A stretch of DNA of 12,862 nucleotides from Acanthamoeba sp. SK_2022b (lineage: Eukaryota > Discosea > Longamoebia > Acanthamoebidae). The stretch spans positions 1 through 12,862 of the forward strand of contig JANDJZ010000186.1 in assembly GCA_027943245.1 (NCBI GenBank), read 5' to 3'. This document shows, piece after piece, positions 10,301 through 12,862 of the stretch. The translations under genes and the position numbers were made by a program. Position 1 is the first letter of the stretch. Each line of letters opens with the position of its first letter. The notes beneath the pieces were generated by a model. That model had not been told where the DNA came from. It did not search any database and saw only the letters and a program-made list of their open reading frames with translations.

Positions 10301-10866
10301 TGTTGACCCAATCTTAGTATTTATGAAATAAACAAGATAATAGACGTACCTTTGGTATAATCAAGTATTTGTCGAGCTCATCTTGAGTGGCAGGTTGAGC
10401 TTCATCGTCCACCATCTCGTCTTCGTCTTCGTCGTCTTCGTCTTCGTCTTCGTCTTCGTCGTATTCGTCTTCGTCTTCGTCCTCGTCCATCTTGTCATTG
10501 CCATTGTCCTCGTCGCCGTCGTTGACCAGCTCGTCTTTGTCCTCGTCGCCGTCGTTGACCAGCTCGTCTTTGTCCTCGTCGCCGTCGTTGACCAGCTCGT
10601 CTTTGTCCTCGTCGCCGTCGTCCGAGTCCTCACTCGTGGGGGGGCTGGCTGGACTCGGCAGCAAAGAAGTGGAGATTGAACTCGTCGAAGATGCCGTCCT
10701 TGTGGAATCTGAAGTCGTCAAGTCGACTTGTTAGATCGTGGCCACATCACACAAGAGCAGGAAACGTACGTTGCTGATGTGTTTTGGTCTTGTTATGAGA
10801 CCATATATTTGATACGTGCCGGTGGCAGTTGTTGCACCAGTATCTGTTCTCCAAAGGGTCCTCCAT
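7347..10866 (-). CDS. Tnp2-like transposase-derived protein with N-terminal zinc finger and acidic tracts
   Basis: Probable DNA-binding nuclear protein related to Tnp2-type (CACTA/Plavaka) transposases. Minus-strand exons 10770-10866, 10350-10708, 10106-10294, 9838-10052, 9417-9781, 9032-9363, 8842-8988, 8239-8784, 7899-8177, 7347-7847; all nine junctions agree in phase, giving 1009 residues. Residues 11-30 form a zinc finger C-x2-C-x9-H-x5-H. Residues about 55-145 are acidic with an 11-residue repeat. The transposase-like core shows YYIDAF (D313), VGIYMSVANM, VLLALIP, CYGSAYAILGDHP, GRKCGCRYCH (415-421) and SPFWKLRW, then CLLHLVYLGTAK (508-519), where the family usually has DxMH. Residues about 650-677 are strongly basic and may be a nuclear signal. 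The last 60 residues are acidic again. No coding break is forced, but exon 2 has a suspicious alternative frame. Family call is moderate; the exon structure is well supported. Confidence 0.72.
8441..8518. repeat. Trinucleotide-type tracts encoding Thr6 and a poly-Lys/Arg block
   Basis: Repeats of CGT/GTC (8441-8460) followed by CTT/CCT-rich sequence. On the coding minus strand these give six threonines and the KKRKKRKKKK-type basic block of the Tnp2-like protein. They are translated low-complexity sequence, not a separate element. Confidence 0.6.
10400..10500. repeat. CTTCGT-type hexanucleotide repeat encoding an Asp/Glu tract
   Basis: Repeats of CTTCGT and CGTCTT on the plus strand. The minus-strand reading is alternating GAC/GAG/GAA, giving the (DE)n part of the acidic region of the Tnp2-like protein. 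The opposite-strand hydrophobic open frame (Val/Phe repeats) is a shadow. Confidence 0.75.
10506..10620. repeat. 33-bp tandem repeat (3 full copies plus 16 bp) encoding an 11-residue acidic unit
   Basis: Full units at 10506, 10539 and 10572 appear identical by eye, and a fourth is cut after 16 bases. On the minus strand each encodes DGDEDKDELVN. Identity at the DNA level points to recent in-frame duplication within the coding sequence. Confidence 0.9.
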
Positions 10867-10917
10867 CGCTCCACCCCCCCTCCGATAAAGTGAAGTGTAT
10901 TTACACGGAACAAAGCA
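10867..10917 (-). other. 51-bp gap between two same-strand genes (or an unrecognised intron)
   Basis: Lies between the TAG of the upstream gene and the ATG of the Tnp2-like gene. The two are in the same frame through the gap, with no other stop. There is no room for a normal poly(A) site and promoter. A GTAAAT donor within AAAGCTTGTAAATAG and an AG at the ATG would splice out the TAG in phase, though that acceptor has G-rich rather than pyrimidine-rich sequence before it. Confidence 0.45.
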
Positions 10918-12763
10918 CTATTTACAAGCTTTTGCTTCCGTCGACGTCCCTGCACGTAAAAATAAACAAAGAGGACTGGATAGAAAGAGAAAAGGGCGTA
11001 CCTGTGTCCGTGGCCTCATCCCAGGTTGGGCCTGAGAGTATCCACTGCAGCTTCGAGAGTGGACCTTTCTCAAAGCCGGGCGGGATGATTGCGCCAGGGT
11101 AGGCCAGGGCGTTGCCGAGCTTGATCCAGCACTTGGGGCAGACCATCTCCATGGGATGGCTGATGTCGGGTCTGCACCAGAGTACAACTGTTAGCATTCT
11201 CTATAGATTAAAGGGGGTGAGGATGAGATCACGTACACGCGAATGTAGCTCATGTAGGATACTACCTCGTCCCACGCATGTAGTCGTTCCCAGCACCAAT
11301 GAAGGGTGCACCTGGCGAACAGGATCTGGCCGTTCTTGTCGACAGCAACACGCATACGAAAACGCTTGAGTGAGAACCATTTGATTAGCTCCTTGGGAGC
11401 CCCATCGAGCGAGTAGGCGTCGACGCTCTGGTCCGTAACGCCCCAAAGCTTGAGGCGTTCAGAGGACGAAGGCATCACCACGACCGCTCTTCCCAAGCGC
11501 TCAGCATCCTCCTGTACGATCGTGATGAACAAGATGAAAATGAAAAGAAGCAACAAAGAGAGCACTATACCTGCTGATGACAAAGCAGCTCCTCCTGCTC
11601 CAACAAGGCGCGGTCGGCCCGCTCGATCTGCTCAGCTTCCTTGGCCGCCTGATCGTCAATCATCGGCGAAGAAGGGAAGGCCGGAGAGTCAAGTGGACGA
11701 ACAATAGCCTGCTCTGTGTGGATGATTGATGCTGTCTCCACCGTCTCGGTCACTGCGGACGCTTTGTGCTCTGCTTTCTGTCGCTTGGCACGGTGGGCAA
11801 TCCGTTTTTGCCACCTGCCCAGTCGCAAGGGATTAGAGGAAGCAAACTCAAGCAATAAAGAGAGCAGGAGGGCGTACGTCACACGAAAGATCGGGATAAA
11901 AAGGTCGAAGAGTGCCTTTTCGTCCCTCGATGAGCCACTAAAGCCCATAAACACGCACCATAGGCGCCTGTAGACCGTCTCGAGACCTTCTCTCTCGTTG
12001 TCGGCGTAGACATGCGTTTCGAAGTCTGACGCCCTGGTGGCGTTTCGATAGCGCCAGCGTACGTAGAGATGCACATACAGCTGGCGTGAGTACTCATGGA
12101 ACTCGGCGCCTGCGTAGTAGTCGGAGCAGTAGGTCGCTGCGTCAGCCGGCTGCAGGATGCTGGTCGTGCCGGGCTTGGGAGGAAAGCCGCTTTGGCTGGC
12201 CGTCTTGTGAACGTCCTTGGGCGGGAACAGGTAGACGATATCGTGGATAACCTCGTGAAGTCGGTCGTTGTCTTGGTCGATGACTGCTTGGTCGCGTGCG
12301 TCCAAAAGCTGGCTCAGCGAAACAACAACCTCGTACTTGCACTCCTGGCGAGCAAACGATGTTAGGGAACGAGATTAAAGAAGACAAAAGGTGGAGCGTA
12401 CCAGTTCAACGTGTAGCACGTCCTTGACCGTGTGGAAGATGCTCTTCCACCTATTCCCTTGTTGGTAGTGCTGTAGAGCGTGCTCGGCATGCTCCCTGCA
12501 GGGAGAACACTATGTGAACAAATCGTCGAACGGGAGAAGAGGAAAGACGTACTTTGAAACCTCGTGCCTCTTCTTGTTGTTGCCTTTTGAGCCACGGCGC
12601 CTTCGCTTCCTCGTGTTGTACTGCTGTAACTCGCTGCATCTGTAAATATACATCACGAGATTATAAAACGAGATACAAACAATTACAAAGGATGGGAAAC
12701 GAACAGATCGCTTGGCCCTTGGCACGAAGCTGTAGGGTCTTGACGGCTGCCCGTACGTCGCAT
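10918..12763 (-). CDS. Unrecognised 475-residue protein with basic N-terminus, coiled-coil-like segment and CPKC motif
   Basis: I do not recognise this protein. Exons on the minus strand: 12705-12763, 12553-12639, 12402-12495, 11878-12344, 11571-11814, 11237-11511, 11002-11171, 10918-10949; every junction agrees in phase. The ATG at 12763 follows an in-frame TGA. Residues 30-44 (TRKRRRRGSKGNNKKR) look like a nuclear localisation signal. Residues 81-235 form one long exon rich in aromatic and charged residues (FPPKDVHK, YVRWRYRN, YRRLWCVFMGFSG), suggesting a folded domain. About 284-317 is a Glu/Ala/Leu helix that may form a coiled coil. RCTLHWCW (in exon 11237-11511) and VCPKCW (419-424) could bind zinc. 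Introns are 52-65 nt. Strand, intron style and the 51-bp spacing link it to the Tnp2-like gene: it may be a partner protein of the same element, or the N-terminal part of that gene. An extra upstream exon is possible. Confidence 0.6.
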
Positions 12764-12862
12764 TCAAGGCTTAGATTAACAAAAAATGGGAGGATTTATT
12801 TGTACATACCGTAAATCTTGCCTTGATCGCGACATTGTACGTGATTTTAAATTAAATTAAAT
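12764..12862. other. Upstream flank of the unrecognised gene
   Basis: Ends in an AT-rich (TTAAA)n stretch at the window edge. A GTATGT...TCTAAG pair at about 12813-12768 (minus strand) could be a 40-nt leader intron, or could link to a further upstream exon. I cannot choose between these. Confidence 0.3.

Noticed and set aside
10383..10679. Plus-strand frames of Val/Phe or Ser/Leu repeats that look like a membrane protein or Ser-rich protein
   Set aside because: They are antisense readings of the Asp/Glu-coding repeats of the Tnp2-like gene.
10866..10949. Joining the upstream gene directly to the zinc-finger exon as one annotated CDS
   Set aside because: It needs either reading through TAG or an acceptor without a pyrimidine tract. 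Two CDS entries are kept and the possibility is recorded as a finding.
10149..12832. A shared stretch of about 15 bases (TCGCGATCAAGGCAA on the minus strand) near 10152-10167 and 12817-12832, suggesting a duplicated domain
   Set aside because: The flanks do not match, and one 15-mer match in a window of this size is not improbable.
6938..12862. Terminal inverted repeats or target-site duplication bounding the two-gene transposase-like region
   Set aside because: None found by eye. The right end is probably outside the window and the left end is obscured by the minisatellite.

Overview
The window looks like nuclear DNA from a free-living amoeba, most probably Acanthamoeba or a close relative. 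That is an inference. It rests on GC-rich codon third positions, many small introns (mostly about 40-160 nt), an unusual and repeated 5' splice site GTACG(T/C), and a gene set that does not fit fungi or bacteria: a Commander/Retriever subunit, a TMEM143-like membrane protein and an amoeba-style cysteine protease. All gene models below were spliced by hand. I accepted a junction only where a GT donor, an AG acceptor and codon phase agreed; exceptions are stated.

Layout, left to right. (1) 57-942, minus: the N-terminal 168 codons of VPS26C (DSCR3), continuing off the left edge. (2) 943-2102: a divergent intergenic region with a cluster of CGGAG-type motifs and a TATA-like site before the next gene. 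(3) 2103-3404, plus: a complete four-exon secreted papain-family cysteine protease of 356 residues. (4) 3405-3665: a short convergent gap. (5) 3666-6937, minus: a 13-exon gene for a TMEM143/DUF3754-family two-pass membrane protein, with one unresolved splice junction and a tentative first exon. (6) 6938-7346: a gap dominated by a 26-bp G-rich minisatellite. (7) 7347-10866, minus: a ten-exon gene (1009 codons of protein) with an N-terminal zinc finger, two long acidic tracts and a domain resembling Tnp2-type (CACTA/Plavaka-like) transposases, in which the usual DxMH motif reads CLLH. (8) 10918-12763, minus: an eight-exon gene for a 475-residue protein I do not recognise, ending only 51 bp before the start of gene 7 and in the same reading frame.

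Genes 1, 3 and 5 are ordinary housekeeping or secretory genes: endosomal recycling, extracellular or lysosomal proteolysis, and probably a mitochondrial membrane protein. They are not obviously linked to each other. Genes 7 and 8 form the unusual part. They share strand, intron style and a very small gap, and are either two genes of one transposon-derived unit or one long gene interrupted by a TAG codon or a missed intron. I found no terminal inverted repeats or target-site duplication, so I cannot call this an active mobile element. No RNA genes, CRISPR arrays or prokaryotic signals were seen.
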